DNA of 18,223 nt from Anaerolineales bacterium UBA3499. GTDB lineage: Bacteria > Chloroflexota > Anaerolineae > Anaerolineales > UBA11657. How positions within the stretch are numbered: the stretch's first letter is position 1; each line of letters opens with the position of its first letter. A program made the position numbers and the translations under genes. The stretch is taken from positions 1 through 18,223 of the forward strand of contig DFQC01000021.1 in the NCBI GenBank assembly GCA_002377585.1. The letters run 5' to 3'. Of this stretch, positions 1-7,593 are shown in pieces. Under the pieces are notes generated by a model, which saw only the letters and a list, made by a program, of their open reading frames with translations, did no database searches and was not told where the DNA came from.

Positions 1-16
1 AATCATTAAATAGATT

Positions 17-325
17 ATGGCTAGTCAAAATATCCGAATCAGATTGAGGGCTTATGATCACCGCGTATTGGATCAGTCGGCGAGACGTATTGTGTCGACA
101 GCTGAGAGGACCGGAGCAAAGGTGGTTGGGCCCGTGCCTTTGCCTACAAAGCTTGAACGATTTACTGTAGCTAGAAGCCCATTTATTGACAAAGACTCGC
201 AAGAACATTTTGAAATACGGACACATAAAAGGCTGATAGATGTACTAGAACCTGACTCAAATACTATCGATACCCTAATGCGTTTGAACTTGCCAGCAGG
301 GGTCGATATAGAAATAAAGATCTAG
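17..325 (+). CDS. rpsJ: 30S ribosomal protein S10
   Basis: Small-subunit head protein S10, which also acts as NusE in transcription antitermination in well-studied bacteria. The 102-residue length is normal for the family. The signature is clear: a basic loop around residues 36-51 (VVGPVPLPTKLERFTV), then HFEIRTHKRLID at 64-75 and the terminal GVDIEIK strand. ATG at 17 is the usual start (MASQNIRIRLRAYDH). Only 16 bases precede it in the window, so its promoter and any S10 leader lie outside. First visible gene of the S10 block; rplC follows after 17 bases. Confidence 0.98.
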   Translation: MASQNIRIRLRAYDHRVLDQSARRIVSTAERTGAKVVGPVPLPTKLERFTVARSPFIDKDSQEHFEIRTHKRLIDVLEPDSNTIDTLMRLNLPAGVDIEIKI

Positions 326-342
326 TTTGGTATACGGATATT

Positions 343-972
343 ATGAAAGGACTTATAGGTAGGAAAATAGGAATGGCTAGCGTTTTTGCTGAGGATGGCA
401 CTGTCCAGCCAGTAACAATAATAGAGTGTGGTCCATGTTTCGTCACGCAGATCAAATCCGAAGGTACGGATGGGTATCAGAGTGTACAGTTGGGTTTTGA
501 GGAAATGGTTCCAAGAAAGATATCTGGAGGTATAAAGGGTCATCTGGCAAGGAATGGATTGCCGGGGCTTCGTGTATTACGGGAATTTCGGGTCGGTAAT
601 ACTGACGAAATAGAAGAGGGTCAGAAGATAACAGTAGGGGTGTTTGAATCTGGTGACCATGTGGATGTTACTGGCAAGTCTAAAGGTAAGGGATTTCAAG
701 GGGCTATGAAAAGGCATGGCTTTGGTGGTGGACCAAAAACTCATGGTCAGTCTGATCGCCAGAGATCACCAGGTTCTATAGGTGCTACTACAACTCCAGG
801 TAGGGTGCTAAAAGGCAAAAAGATGCCAGGTAGAATGGGCGGCGATCGTGTGACAGTCCAGAACCTTGAAGTGGCTTTAGTTGATGAGGAAAGGAATCTT
901 ATAGGCGTTAGAGGAGGAGTTCCTGGCCCGATTGAAGGAATAGTATTGATTAAAGAGAGACGGAAGCAGTAG
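343..972 (+). CDS. rplC: 50S ribosomal protein L3
   Basis: Early-assembling large-subunit protein whose central extension reaches the peptidyl transferase centre. At 209 residues it matches the family. The characteristic glycine/lysine-rich stretch is at about residues 111-170: GKGFQGAMKRHGFGGGPKTHG, then GSIGATTTPGRV and KGKKMPGRMGG. The glutamine that PrmB methylates in E. coli (GQNQTPG context) is replaced by Thr here, as in many non-proteobacterial L3 proteins, so that modification is not expected. The Shine-Dalgarno is weak. The 58-base gap to rplD is one of the longest in the locus. Confidence 0.98.
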   Translation: MKGLIGRKIGMASVFAEDGTVQPVTIIECGPCFVTQIKSEGTDGYQSVQLGFEEMVPRKISGGIKGHLARNGLPGLRVLREFRVGNTDEIEEGQKITVGVFESGDHVDVTGKSKGKGFQGAMKRHGFGGGPKTHGQSDRQRSPGSIGATTTPGRVLKGKKMPGRMGGDRVTVQNLEVALVDEERNLIGVRGGVPGPIEGIVLIKERRKQ

Positions 973-1011
973 ATGATACATATGTCATCATATGCAATAG
1001 GTTTTTTATGA
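973..1011 (+). other. Possible 12-codon mini-ORF and imperfect hairpin in the rplC-rplD spacer
   Basis: ATG at 973 directly follows the rplC stop and reads MIHMSSYAIGFL before TGA at 1009-1011. The first 19 bases (973-991) form an imperfect inverted repeat (ATGAT-ACAT / ATGT-C-ATCAT) with a tiny loop, and a run of six T lies at 1002-1007. No homology is recognisable and no function is claimed. It could be a chance reading frame in spacer DNA, an overlapping-stop coupling device, or a weak attenuator. The rplD ribosome site GCGGAG (1017-1022) lies after it. Confidence 0.2.
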
Positions 1012-1030
1012 GAGATGCGGAGTTTTACGA

Positions 1031-1663
1031 ATGAAAATTGACGTACACAATGTTTCTGGCGAGAAGGTGGACACTGTCGAACTTCCTCCTGAGATTTTTG
1101 AGGTCCCCATAAACGTGGGCCTGATGCATCAAGCCTTCATAAGACAAAGGGCAAATGCGCGACAGGTGGGTCGAAAGTCAAAGACCAGATCCGAAAAGCG
1201 CGGTGGAGGTGCAAAGCCGTGGAGACAAAAAGGAACCGGTCGGGCTCGTCATGCTTCACGTAGATCTCCTATCTGGGTTGGTGGTGGAAAGGCACATGGT
1301 CCTAATATACGTAATTATAAGAAGCGTATGCCAAGGCAAATGCGGAGGGCTGCTTTGCGTTGTGCATTGTCAGAGAAGGCGCTGGAGTCCGATATAGTAG
1401 TTGTAGATGAAATGGTTTTGGATATGCCTAAAACTAGGAAAATATATGATATTCTACGAGTTTTGGCTCCTGACGCAAAAAAATGTTTGGTGCTTATGTC
1501 AGACAGGAATGATCATTTAGTAAAGTCGGTTAGAAACTTGAGGAATGCTGCGACATTGCATGCAGGTTACTTGAATATTAATGACCTTGCTACGCATGAT
1601 AAAGTAGTAATGCCGTTAGCAGCATTGGAAGTCATTAAATCTTATCTTGGTGCAGAGGTTTGA
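1031..1663 (+). CDS. rplD: 50S ribosomal protein L4
   Basis: Exit-tunnel protein L4 (210 residues, normal length). The tunnel loop spans roughly residues 48-95 and carries the hallmark RGGGAKPWRQKGTGRAR at 57-73. It is followed by a SPIWVGGG block, a basic segment and an alpha/beta domain. ATG at 1031 has GCGGAG 8 bases upstream. In E. coli, L4 represses its own operon through the S10 leader and also acts in attenuation there. That leader would be outside this window, so regulation cannot be judged. rplW starts 1 base after its stop. Confidence 0.98.
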   Translation: MKIDVHNVSGEKVDTVELPPEIFEVPINVGLMHQAFIRQRANARQVGRKSKTRSEKRGGGAKPWRQKGTGRARHASRRSPIWVGGGKAHGPNIRNYKKRMPRQMRRAALRCALSEKALESDIVVVDEMVLDMPKTRKIYDILRVLAPDAKKCLVLMSDRNDHLVKSVRNLRNAATLHAGYLNINDLATHDKVVMPLAALEVIKSYLGAEV

Positions 1664-1664
1664 T

Positions 1665-1964
1665 ATGTCATTGACAGTTTTTGATGTTTTGCGGCGTCCA
1701 TTGATTACAGAGAAATCTAGTTTTCAGAACGAAAAGTTAGGTAGATATGTGTTTGAAGTTGCTTCTGAAGCTAGTAAAACTCAAATTAAAGAAGCAGTTG
1801 AGACACTGTTTGATGTGCATGTTATACGAGTTAATACGCTTGTTATGCCAGCTAAACGCGCACGGAAGCAGCGCCGTATTGTTACTCGTACTTCACAGTA
1901 TAAGAAGGCCGTAGTTAGACTTAAGGAAGGCGAAACTATAGAGTTGTTTGAGGGTGTGAAATAA
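1665..1964 (+). CDS. rplW: 50S ribosomal protein L23
   Basis: Large-subunit protein at the tunnel exit, the docking site for trigger factor and SRP. It has 99 residues, with the conserved opening SLTVFDVLRRPLITEKS and the basic middle PAKRARKQRR. The frame is open back to a GTG at 1647, but that would overlap rplD. ATG at 1665, just after the rplD stop, has GAGG at 1655-1658 and the usual family N-terminus, so it is preferred. Its TAA shares one base with the rplB ATG (TAATG). Confidence 0.97.
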   Translation: MSLTVFDVLRRPLITEKSSFQNEKLGRYVFEVASEASKTQIKEAVETLFDVHVIRVNTLVMPAKRARKQRRIVTRTSQYKKAVVRLKEGETIELFEGVK

Positions 1965-2803
1965 TGCCGGTAAAAGTATATAAACCCACATCGCCGGGTC
2001 GTAGAGATCAGACTGGTCATTCGTTTGACGAGATTACACGTTCTCATCCAGAAGACGCTCTGACTCGTCCGTTACGTCGCAAAGGTGGCCGTAACTCTGC
2101 TGGAAAAATGACAGTTCGTCATCGTGGTGGTGGGCATAAGCGTAGGTATAGGTCTATTGATTTTAAACGGGATAAGGTTGGAGTGCCTGCAAAAGTAGTG
2201 TCTATAGAATATGATCCAAACCGTAGTGCTAGGATTGCACTATTGCATTATGTGGATGGTGAGAAGCGCTATATATTGGCTCCTTTAGGTTTAAAAGTTG
2301 GTGATGTATTAAAATCTGATCTTAATGCTGATATCAAGCCTGGAAATTGTTTGCCATTGTCTCGTATACCGTTAGGAACGCTTATACACAATATTGAGCT
2401 CCAAAAAGGTAAAGGTGGGCAAATTGTACGTGCGGCGGGTACTGGGGCAAGATTGATAGCTAAAGAGGGAGAATATGCTCAGATTAGGATGCCTTCTGGA
2501 GAAGTAAGGCTTATTAGATTGGAATGTAAGGCCACTGTCGGTGAAGTTGGAAATGCTGATCATCAGAATGTGAAATTAGGTAAAGCTGGTCGTAAGCGTC
2601 ATCGTGGCATACGACCAACAGTTCGAGGCTCAGCTATGTCTCCTAGAGATCATCCTCATGGTGGTGGTGAAGGTCGTCAGGGTATCGGTATGCCTGGACC
2701 AAAAACACCATGGGGCAAACCTGCACGTGGTGTCAAAACACGTCGAAACAAAAGGTCTGGAAAGTTTATATTACGCGGTCGTGGTAAGAAGCGCAGAGGT
2801 TAG
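1964..2803 (+). CDS. rplB: 50S ribosomal protein L2
   Basis: Largest and among the most conserved large-subunit proteins. It binds 23S rRNA near the peptidyl transferase centre and makes an inter-subunit bridge. It has 279 residues, as usual. It opens with VKVYKPTSPGRRDQT and has an OB fold and SH3-like centre. The C-terminal GSAMSPRDHPHGGGEGR motif starts near residue 222 and contains the conserved histidine pair at about 230 and 232. The basic tail ends GRGKKRRG. The start codon overlaps the rplW stop by one base, so translation is probably coupled. Confidence 0.99.
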   Translation: MPVKVYKPTSPGRRDQTGHSFDEITRSHPEDALTRPLRRKGGRNSAGKMTVRHRGGGHKRRYRSIDFKRDKVGVPAKVVSIEYDPNRSARIALLHYVDGEKRYILAPLGLKVGDVLKSDLNADIKPGNCLPLSRIPLGTLIHNIELQKGKGGQIVRAAGTGARLIAKEGEYAQIRMPSGEVRLIRLECKATVGEVGNADHQNVKLGKAGRKRHRGIRPTVRGSAMSPRDHPHGGGEGRQGIGMPGPKTPWGKPARGVKTRRNKRSGKFILRGRGKKRRG

Positions 2804-2812
2804 ACAATTATT

Positions 2813-3085
2813 ATGTCACGTTCATTGAAAAAGGGTCCATATATTCAGCAGAAGTTGTTGCAGAGAATTGAGTCTATGAATGAAAGCGGTGAAAAGACGG
2901 TAGTGCGTACATGGAGCAGGTCGAGTACTATATTTCCGCAGATGGTAGGCCATACTATAGGTGTACATGATGGTCGTAGACATGTTCCGATATATATTAC
3001 TGAAAATATGGTTGGTCATAAATTAGGTGAATTTGCACCTACAAGGACATTTCGAGGGCACTTACCAAGATCTATGGTGAGTTAA
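2813..3085 (+). CDS. rpsS: 30S ribosomal protein S19
   Basis: Small-subunit head protein that pairs with S13 and contacts A-site tRNA. It has 90 residues, with the family pattern SRSLKKGPYI at the start, WSRSSTIFPQMVGHTIGVHDG in the middle (about residues 35-55) and HKLGEFAPTRTFRGH near the end. Start ATG is at 2813, 9 bases after rplB, with AGAGG in the rplB tail as the likely ribosome site. Order rplB-rpsS-rplV-rpsC is the standard bacterial one. Confidence 0.98.
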   Translation: MSRSLKKGPYIQQKLLQRIESMNESGEKTVVRTWSRSSTIFPQMVGHTIGVHDGRRHVPIYITENMVGHKLGEFAPTRTFRGHLPRSMVS

Positions 3086-3110
3086 CGAATGTTTTCAGGG
3101 ATAATTTATT

Positions 3111-3458
3111 GTGAATGATCAGATAGCTATTGCAACAAATCGTAGAGTTCCAGGATCTGCCCAAAAAGCAAGGTTAGTCGCCAATCTTGTGCGAGGCGAA
3201 CTAGTGTTAGATGCGATATCGAGATTGCGTTATTTGCCTCATGCAGCCGCTGTAAGTATTGCTAAGACTATAAAATCAGCTTCGGCTAATGCAGAGTCTC
3301 AATATGGTTGGTCTGAAGATGATATGTTAGTGCAATCTATATTAGTTGATGAGGGACCTAGTCGTATGTGGCGCAAATTTGGTGCGCGAGGTCGTTATAA
3401 GCCTATAAAAAGAAGAACTGCACATATAAAAGTGACTTTAGTGCAGGTAAAGGACTAA
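3111..3458 (+). CDS. rplV: 50S ribosomal protein L22
   Basis: L22 contacts every 23S rRNA domain, and its beta-hairpin lines the peptide exit tunnel opposite L4. It has 115 residues. The core shows RVPGSAQKARLVANLVRG and the SIAKTIKSASANAE helix. The hairpin ends with GARGRYKPIKRRTAHIKV (about residues 91-108). The start is GTG at 3111, with TCAGGG 10 bases upstream; no in-frame ATG lies nearby upstream. The tunnel hairpin has KPIKRRTAH, a normal basic variant of the family's KRTSH motif. Confidence 0.97.
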   Translation: MNDQIAIATNRRVPGSAQKARLVANLVRGELVLDAISRLRYLPHAAAVSIAKTIKSASANAESQYGWSEDDMLVQSILVDEGPSRMWRKFGARGRYKPIKRRTAHIKVTLVQVKD

Positions 3459-3480
3459 TTAAGGAGTAGAAAACAGAAAA

Positions 3481-4149
3481 ATGGGTCGTAAAGTTCATCC
3501 TATTGGTTATAGGCTAAAGGTAGTAAAGGAGTGGGAAGGTCGTTGGTTTGCGACTGGTAGTATGTATCGTGAGCAACTTAGTCAAGATATAGCGATTCGC
3601 AAGTTAATCTTGGAGGGTAGAAGGAGAGCTGCTATAGCAAGAGTAGAGATAGAGCGATACCCTAATCAAGTTCATGTCACTATTTTTTCTGGAAAACCTG
3701 GAATTGTTATTGGTAGAAAAGGTGCTCAGGTAAAGGAAATGAGATCTGATCTTGAGAATTTGTGTGGTATGCCTTGCAAAGTGGAGGTTGAGGAGATTAC
3801 TCAGCCAGACCTCGAAGCCAAACTGGTAGCTGAAAACGTAGCTAATCAGTTAGAAAGGCGCATTAGTTATAGTCGAGCTATGAAAAGAGCGATAGGTCAG
3901 GCAATGCGTCAAGGCGCGAAAGGGATTAAGATAAGTGTATCAGGACGTTTAGGGGGATGGGATATGTCGAGACGTACCTGGATGCGTGAAGGTCGAGTGC
4001 CACTCCAGACGTTGCGAGCAGATATTGACTATGCCTTGTCAGAAGCTGATACTACTTATGGCAAGATAGGTGTAAAAGTATGGATTTATCGAGGTGATGT
4101 TCTGCCTGATCAAGTTAGCGATACATCGGATGTGTATGTTAGTACCTAG
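3481..4149 (+). CDS. rpsC: 30S ribosomal protein S3
   Basis: Small-subunit protein at the mRNA entry channel. It has 222 residues with three parts: the N-terminal MGRKVHPIGYRL segment, a type II KH domain with the GRKG loop at residues 78-81 (in the context GIVIGRKGAQV), and the C-terminal domain with SGRLGGWDMSRR and REGRVPLQTLRADIDY. The sequence after SGRLGG is WDMSRRTW where most bacteria have AEIAR.E; this is a mild lineage difference. ATG at 3481 follows AAGGAG at about 3461-3466, which is somewhat distant. Confidence 0.98.
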   Translation: MGRKVHPIGYRLKVVKEWEGRWFATGSMYREQLSQDIAIRKLILEGRRRAAIARVEIERYPNQVHVTIFSGKPGIVIGRKGAQVKEMRSDLENLCGMPCKVEVEEITQPDLEAKLVAENVANQLERRISYSRAMKRAIGQAMRQGAKGIKISVSGRLGGWDMSRRTWMREGRVPLQTLRADIDYALSEADTTYGKIGVKVWIYRGDVLPDQVSDTSDVYVST

Positions 4150-4172
4150 AGAAAGTGGAGGTTGTGACTGAA

Positions 4173-4610
4173 ATGTTAATGCCTAAACGAGTCAAGTATC
4201 GTAAGCAGATGCGAGGCCGCATGCGAGGCAAGGATCAGCGCGGTTCTGAAATCCACTTCGGTGAATATGGGCTCCAGGCAATGGAACCTGGATGGATAAC
4301 CCAGAGGCAAATCGAGGCTGCGCGGCGAGCTATGGTTAGAGCATTGAAACGTCGGGGTAAGGTGTGGATTAGAATATTTCCGGATAAGCCAGTGACTCAA
4401 CGAGCTGCTGAAACTAGAATGGGTAAAGGTAAGGGAAGTGTAGATCATTGGGTTGCAGTAGTAAAACCTGGACGGATGTTGTTCGAATTGGCTAGTGCTG
4501 AGGATGACGCAGCAGCTAGAGAGGCACTACGATTAGCTAGTCATAAGCTTCCAATTAAGGTTCAGATAAGGACCAATCGCACTTCTGATGTAAGTGGCGG
4601 AGGTAATTGA
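4173..4610 (+). CDS. rplP: 50S ribosomal protein L16
   Basis: L16 sits by the A-site tRNA and helps organise the peptidyl transferase centre. It has 145 residues. The conserved blocks are MLMPKRVKYRKQ, GRMRGKDQRGSEIHFGEYGL, GKVWIRIFPDKPVT and the KPGRMLFE motif. The frame stays open to a GTG at 4155, but ATG at 4173 gives the family N-terminus and is preceded by GGAGG (4157-4161) at 11 bases. Its TGA overlaps the rpmC ATG by one base. Confidence 0.97.
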   Translation: MLMPKRVKYRKQMRGRMRGKDQRGSEIHFGEYGLQAMEPGWITQRQIEAARRAMVRALKRRGKVWIRIFPDKPVTQRAAETRMGKGKGSVDHWVAVVKPGRMLFELASAEDDAAAREALRLASHKLPIKVQIRTNRTSDVSGGGN

Positions 4611-4837
4611 TGCAAATATCAGAGGTTAGGGATATGTCGGAAGAAGAGTTAGATAGACAAATAGATGAGCTTAGGGAAACTTTGTTTAACCTAAGATTTC
4701 GTACAGCAATTGGGCAGGAAACTGACACCTCTCAATTTCGTAAGACACGACGTGATTTAGCTAGAATGCTGACTATCAGAAGAGAGAGAGGTATTTTGTC
4801 TGTTGAAAATGCTCAGATTGAGGGTCAAAATGACTAA
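4610..4837 (+). CDS. rpmC: 50S ribosomal protein L29
   Basis: Small helical protein at the tunnel exit beside L23. It has 75 residues and is predicted to be almost entirely helical. It has the family blocks MSEEELDRQIDELRETLFNLR and a C-terminal TRRDLARMLTIRRER helix (about residues 45-60). ATG at 4610 overlaps the rplP stop (TGATG), and GGCGGAGG lies 6 bases upstream. A TTG at 4607 is a less likely alternative. It overlaps rpsQ by 8 bases at the other end. Confidence 0.96.
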   Translation: MQISEVRDMSEEELDRQIDELRETLFNLRFRTAIGQETDTSQFRKTRRDLARMLTIRRERGILSVENAQIEGQND

Positions 4838-5117
4838 CAAAAGACGCCGTCTTATTGGAGTGGTGACAAAGAATAGTTCCGCGAAAACTGTGTCTGTAAA
4901 AGTTACTAGAACAACAGTGCATCCATTGTATCGCAAAGTTTTGCGAGTGTCAGATAATTATTTGGCGCATGATGCACAAGAAAAAGCAAACGTGGGCGAT
5001 GAAGTTATAATTGTAGAATCTCGGCCAATTAGCAAGCTCAAGCGTTGGTCATTGGAAGATGTTGTAAAATCCGGGACTTTATCGGAAGATTCTGTTCCAG
5101 AAAACACGGAGAATTAG
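4830..5117 (+). CDS. rpsQ: 30S ribosomal protein S17
   Basis: OB-fold small-subunit assembly protein. It has 95 residues: TNKRRRLIGVVTKNSSAKTV, then VHPLYRKVLRVSDNYLAHD, then the hallmark NVGDEVIIVESRPISKLKRW (about residues 54-73). The C-terminal tail after that is acidic and variable. ATG at 4830, preceded by GAGGG, gives the family start; an upstream in-frame ATG at 4803 would lie inside rpmC. Its last codon abuts the rplN ATG directly. Confidence 0.96.
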   Translation: MTNKRRRLIGVVTKNSSAKTVSVKVTRTTVHPLYRKVLRVSDNYLAHDAQEKANVGDEVIIVESRPISKLKRWSLEDVVKSGTLSEDSVPENTEN

Positions 5118-5489
5118 ATGATTCAACAGGAATCGAGACTTGCTGTAGCTGACAATTCGGGCGCACGTGAAATACAAGTGATAAGGGTGCTTGGAGGGAC
5201 TAGGCGGCGATATGCTGGAGTAGGTGATATGGTTGTAGCTTCGATTAAGGCAGCAGTCCCCAACAGTGCTTCAAGCAAGCGTGAAGTTGTTCGAGCTGTA
5301 GTTGTCAGAACGGCAAAGGAGTTTCAGCGTAGAGATGGGTCACAGATTCGTTTTGACGACAATGCGGCTGTCTTATTGGATGGTGAAACTAGAAATCCTA
5401 GAGGTACACGCATCTTTGGACCGGTGGCTCGCGAACTTAGATCGCGTGGTTACTCAAAGATTCTTTCTTTGGCTCCAGAGGTGTTGTAA
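5118..5489 (+). CDS. rplN: 50S ribosomal protein L14
   Basis: Large-subunit protein forming an inter-subunit bridge beside L19; also the target of the silencing factor RsfS in other bacteria. It has 123 residues. Clear blocks are LAVADNSGAREIQVIRVLGG, AVVVRTAKEFQRRDGSQIRFD and NPRGTRIFGPVARELR with the terminal SLAPEVL. ATG at 5118 immediately follows the rpsQ stop codon, with no spacer. It is the first gene of the classical spc block, but no separate promoter is visible. Confidence 0.98.
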   Translation: MIQQESRLAVADNSGAREIQVIRVLGGTRRRYAGVGDMVVASIKAAVPNSASSKREVVRAVVVRTAKEFQRRDGSQIRFDDNAAVLLDGETRNPRGTRIFGPVARELRSRGYSKILSLAPEVL

Positions 5490-5509
5490 AAGATAGTGGG
5501 TGATTTGGT

Positions 5510-5830
5510 ATGAATATTCGAAAAGGAGATAACGTAGAGATTGTTTCTGGTAATGATGCCGGTATAAGGGGAGAAGTACTTCAGTTGGTTCCTGACAAGC
5601 ATGGAGTTGTAGTGGAAGGAGCAAACATACGAAAGAAACATCAGAAGCAGCAGGAGACTGGTGGACAGCGTCCCTTATCTGCTGGAATGATTGAATTTGA
5701 GGCTCCAATGCATGTGTCTAATGTTATGTTAGTATGCCCTAAGTGCGATATGTCAGTGCGTACTAGTATGAAAAGAGAGAAAGGAAAGAAAACACGTATC
5801 TGTAAGAAGTGTGGAGCTTCGTTTGAATGA
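5510..5830 (+). CDS. rplX: 50S ribosomal protein L24, zinc-ribbon form
   Basis: Assembly initiator protein of the large subunit. It has 106 residues. The N-terminal KOW/SH3 region is MNIRKGDNVEIVSGNDAGIRG, followed by EGANIRKKHQK and the MHVSNVMLV segment. The C-terminal part carries two CxxC pairs, Cys76/Cys79 and Cys98/Cys101, which look able to hold one zinc ion. Such pairs occur in many L24 proteins outside the Proteobacteria. ATG at 5510 lies 20 bases after rplN. Confidence 0.97.
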   Translation: MNIRKGDNVEIVSGNDAGIRGEVLQLVPDKHGVVVEGANIRKKHQKQQETGGQRPLSAGMIEFEAPMHVSNVMLVCPKCDMSVRTSMKREKGKKTRICKKCGASFE

Positions 5831-5861
5831 TAATGGGGATTAACTAAAGGTTAAATTGTCT

Positions 5862-6416
5862 ATGTCTGATTTGAAGAAATACTTTCGCAATGAAGTGGCG
5901 CCGGCTCTAATGAAGGAGCATGGTTTAAGCAATCCTATGGAGGTTCCTAGTATCACTAAAATAGTATTGAACATAGGTCTTGGGGAAGCTCTGACCAATA
6001 GTAAATCTCTCGACTCTGCTGTATCCGATTTGGCGACGATTACTGGTCAACAACCGGTTGTGACGCGTGCAAGGATGAGCATAGCGAACTTCAAACTTCG
6101 CGAAGGAAGTGCAGTCGGGGCCAAGGTAACTTTAAGGGGAGAGCGAATGTGGTCGTTTTTGGATAGATTAATGCGTATTACGTTGCCACGTGTGCGTGAC
6201 TTTCGAGGGTTGCCTCCTACTGGCTTTGATGGCCGTGGAAATTTTACGTTGGGTATGCGGGACCAACTTGCATTTCCAGAAATCAATTACGACAAAATAG
6301 ATAAGTTACGAGGTATGGAAATTACTATAGTTACCACAGCTCCTGATGATGTACAGGGGTTAAGTTTGCTAACTATGTTAGGCATGCCGTTTCGTGAAAA
6401 TGAAAAGGTGTATTAA
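5862..6416 (+). CDS. rplE: 50S ribosomal protein L5
   Basis: L5 binds 5S rRNA and contacts P-site tRNA and S13. It has 184 residues from ATG 5862. Family blocks are TKIVLNIGLGEA, ITGQQPVVTRARMSIANFKLR, FLDRLMRITLPRVRDFRGL and the C-terminal GLSLLTMLGMPFR. A TTG two codons upstream (5856) is an alternative that sits closer (5 bases) to the AAAGG at 5846-5850. The start is therefore uncertain by two residues. The 3' end is 2 bases from rpsN. Confidence 0.97.
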   Translation: MSDLKKYFRNEVAPALMKEHGLSNPMEVPSITKIVLNIGLGEALTNSKSLDSAVSDLATITGQQPVVTRARMSIANFKLREGSAVGAKVTLRGERMWSFLDRLMRITLPRVRDFRGLPPTGFDGRGNFTLGMRDQLAFPEINYDKIDKLRGMEITIVTTAPDDVQGLSLLTMLGMPFRENEKVY

Positions 6417-6418
6417 TT

Positions 6419-6601
6419 ATGGCTAAGAAATCTATTGTTATTCGCGAGCAGCGTAGAAAATATGCAACACGTGTTCGGAATCGTTGTGGTTCATGTGGGA
6501 GACCAAGAGCGTATATGCGGAGATTTGGATTGTGCCGCATTTGTTTTAGAGAACTAGCATTAAAAGGACAAATTCCAGGCGTGGTCAAATCGTCTTGGTG
6601 A
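6419..6601 (+). CDS. rpsN: 30S ribosomal protein S14, zinc type (S14Z)
   Basis: Short zinc-binding form of S14 in the small-subunit head. It has 60 residues with Cys23-x2-Cys26 and Cys39-x2-Cys42, giving the complete C4 zinc site (NRCGSCGRPRAYMRRFGLCRIC). It ends with the conserved RELALKGQIPGVVKSSW. The long, cysteine-free form (about 100 residues) found in Proteobacteria is not present here. ATG at 6419 lies 2 bases after rplE. The position between rplE and rpsH is standard. Confidence 0.98.
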   Translation: MAKKSIVIREQRRKYATRVRNRCGSCGRPRAYMRRFGLCRICFRELALKGQIPGVVKSSW

Positions 6602-6619
6602 AATACGGTAAATTAATTT

Positions 6620-7030
6620 ATGACTATTAGTGATCCAATTGGAGACATGTTGAATCGTATACGGACAGCACTACTTGCTGGTCATACGTCTACGTCAGTA
6701 CCCAATTCAAAAATAAAAGTATCAATTGCTCGTATATTGCAAGATGAAGGATATATTGAGGGCTTTGACATTGTGAATCAAGATAGTGTGCACAGTTCGA
6801 TTGAGTTGAGTATACGTTATGTTGGCAAGAGGCTTGAGCGGCGTCCTGTTATACGTGGAATAAAGCGTATTAGTAAACCAGGGCAGCGTGTATATGCTGG
6901 CAAGCGTAGAATACCACGTGTGCTATCAGGGATTGGTGTGGCGATAATGTCTACACCTAAAGGTGTGATGACTGGTCGACGTGCTCGTAAGTTAGGAGTA
7001 GGTGGTGAAGTGTTATGTCATATTTGGTAA
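6620..7030 (+). CDS. rpsH: 30S ribosomal protein S8
   Basis: Central-domain small-subunit protein that binds 16S rRNA helix 21. In E. coli it also represses the spc operon at the rplE site. It has 136 residues: DPIGDMLNRIRTA at the start, a KISVS-like KIKVSIARIL helix, RVYAGKRRIPRVLSGIGVAIMST and the terminal GGEVLCHIW. ATG at 6620 has only a weak ribosome site. I could not find an obvious rRNA-like S8 binding hairpin near rplE by eye. Confidence 0.98.
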   Translation: MTISDPIGDMLNRIRTALLAGHTSTSVPNSKIKVSIARILQDEGYIEGFDIVNQDSVHSSIELSIRYVGKRLERRPVIRGIKRISKPGQRVYAGKRRIPRVLSGIGVAIMSTPKGVMTGRRARKLGVGGEVLCHIW

Positions 7031-7045
7031 ATAGGGGTATATAAA

Positions 7046-7591
7046 ATGTCACGCATAGGCAAGGAACCTATACCAATACCGCCTAAAGTTGAGGTGCAGA
7101 TTGATCAAGTAGGCGTGCATATTACTGGTCCTAAAGGAGAGTTAACTCAAAGTATAAGAAGTGGACTCGATATTAGACAAGATGATGGTGCTGTTTTGGT
7201 AGAAAGAGTAAGTGATGCACCAGAATTAAGGGCGTTGCACGGTACTATACGTATGCTTATCAACAACATGATAGTTGGAGTGACTGATGGATGGGATAAA
7301 GTGTTGCAAATTGAGGGTGTGGGATATAGAGCTGAGCTGCAAGGTAAAGATCTTGTATTAAGTTTGGGTTACTCACATCCAGTAAAAGTCGCTGCACCAT
7401 CAGGTATTGAGTTTGAGGTTGATGGAAGTTCTCGAATTGTTATTGTCAAGGGAGCGGACAAGCAATTGGTTGGTCAAATAGCTGCTGATGTGAGGTCTTT
7501 GAGGCCCCCTGAACCTTATAAGGGCAAAGGTATTAGATACAAGGGTGAATATGTACGTCGAAAAGCTGGCAAAGCTGGTAAGGTGGAGTAA
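7046..7591 (+). CDS. rplF: 50S ribosomal protein L6
   Basis: Two-domain large-subunit protein near the factor-binding site. It has 181 residues. It opens SRIGKEPIPIPPKVEVQ and contains the GPKGELTQ strand and HGTIRMLINNMIVGV. The C-terminal signature is PPEPYKGKGIRYKGEYVRRK near residues 155-174, then AGKAGK. ATG at 7046 follows AGGGG at 8 bases or so. rplR starts 2 bases after the stop. Confidence 0.98.
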   Translation: MSRIGKEPIPIPPKVEVQIDQVGVHITGPKGELTQSIRSGLDIRQDDGAVLVERVSDAPELRALHGTIRMLINNMIVGVTDGWDKVLQIEGVGYRAELQGKDLVLSLGYSHPVKVAAPSGIEFEVDGSSRIVIVKGADKQLVGQIAADVRSLRPPEPYKGKGIRYKGEYVRRKAGKAGKVE

Positions 7592-7593
7592 AT

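Noticed and set aside
1002..1007. Terminator between rplC and rplD
   Set aside because: The hairpin is short, AT-rich and bulged, and the T run is 10 bases away from it; stopping here would cut the operon after L3.
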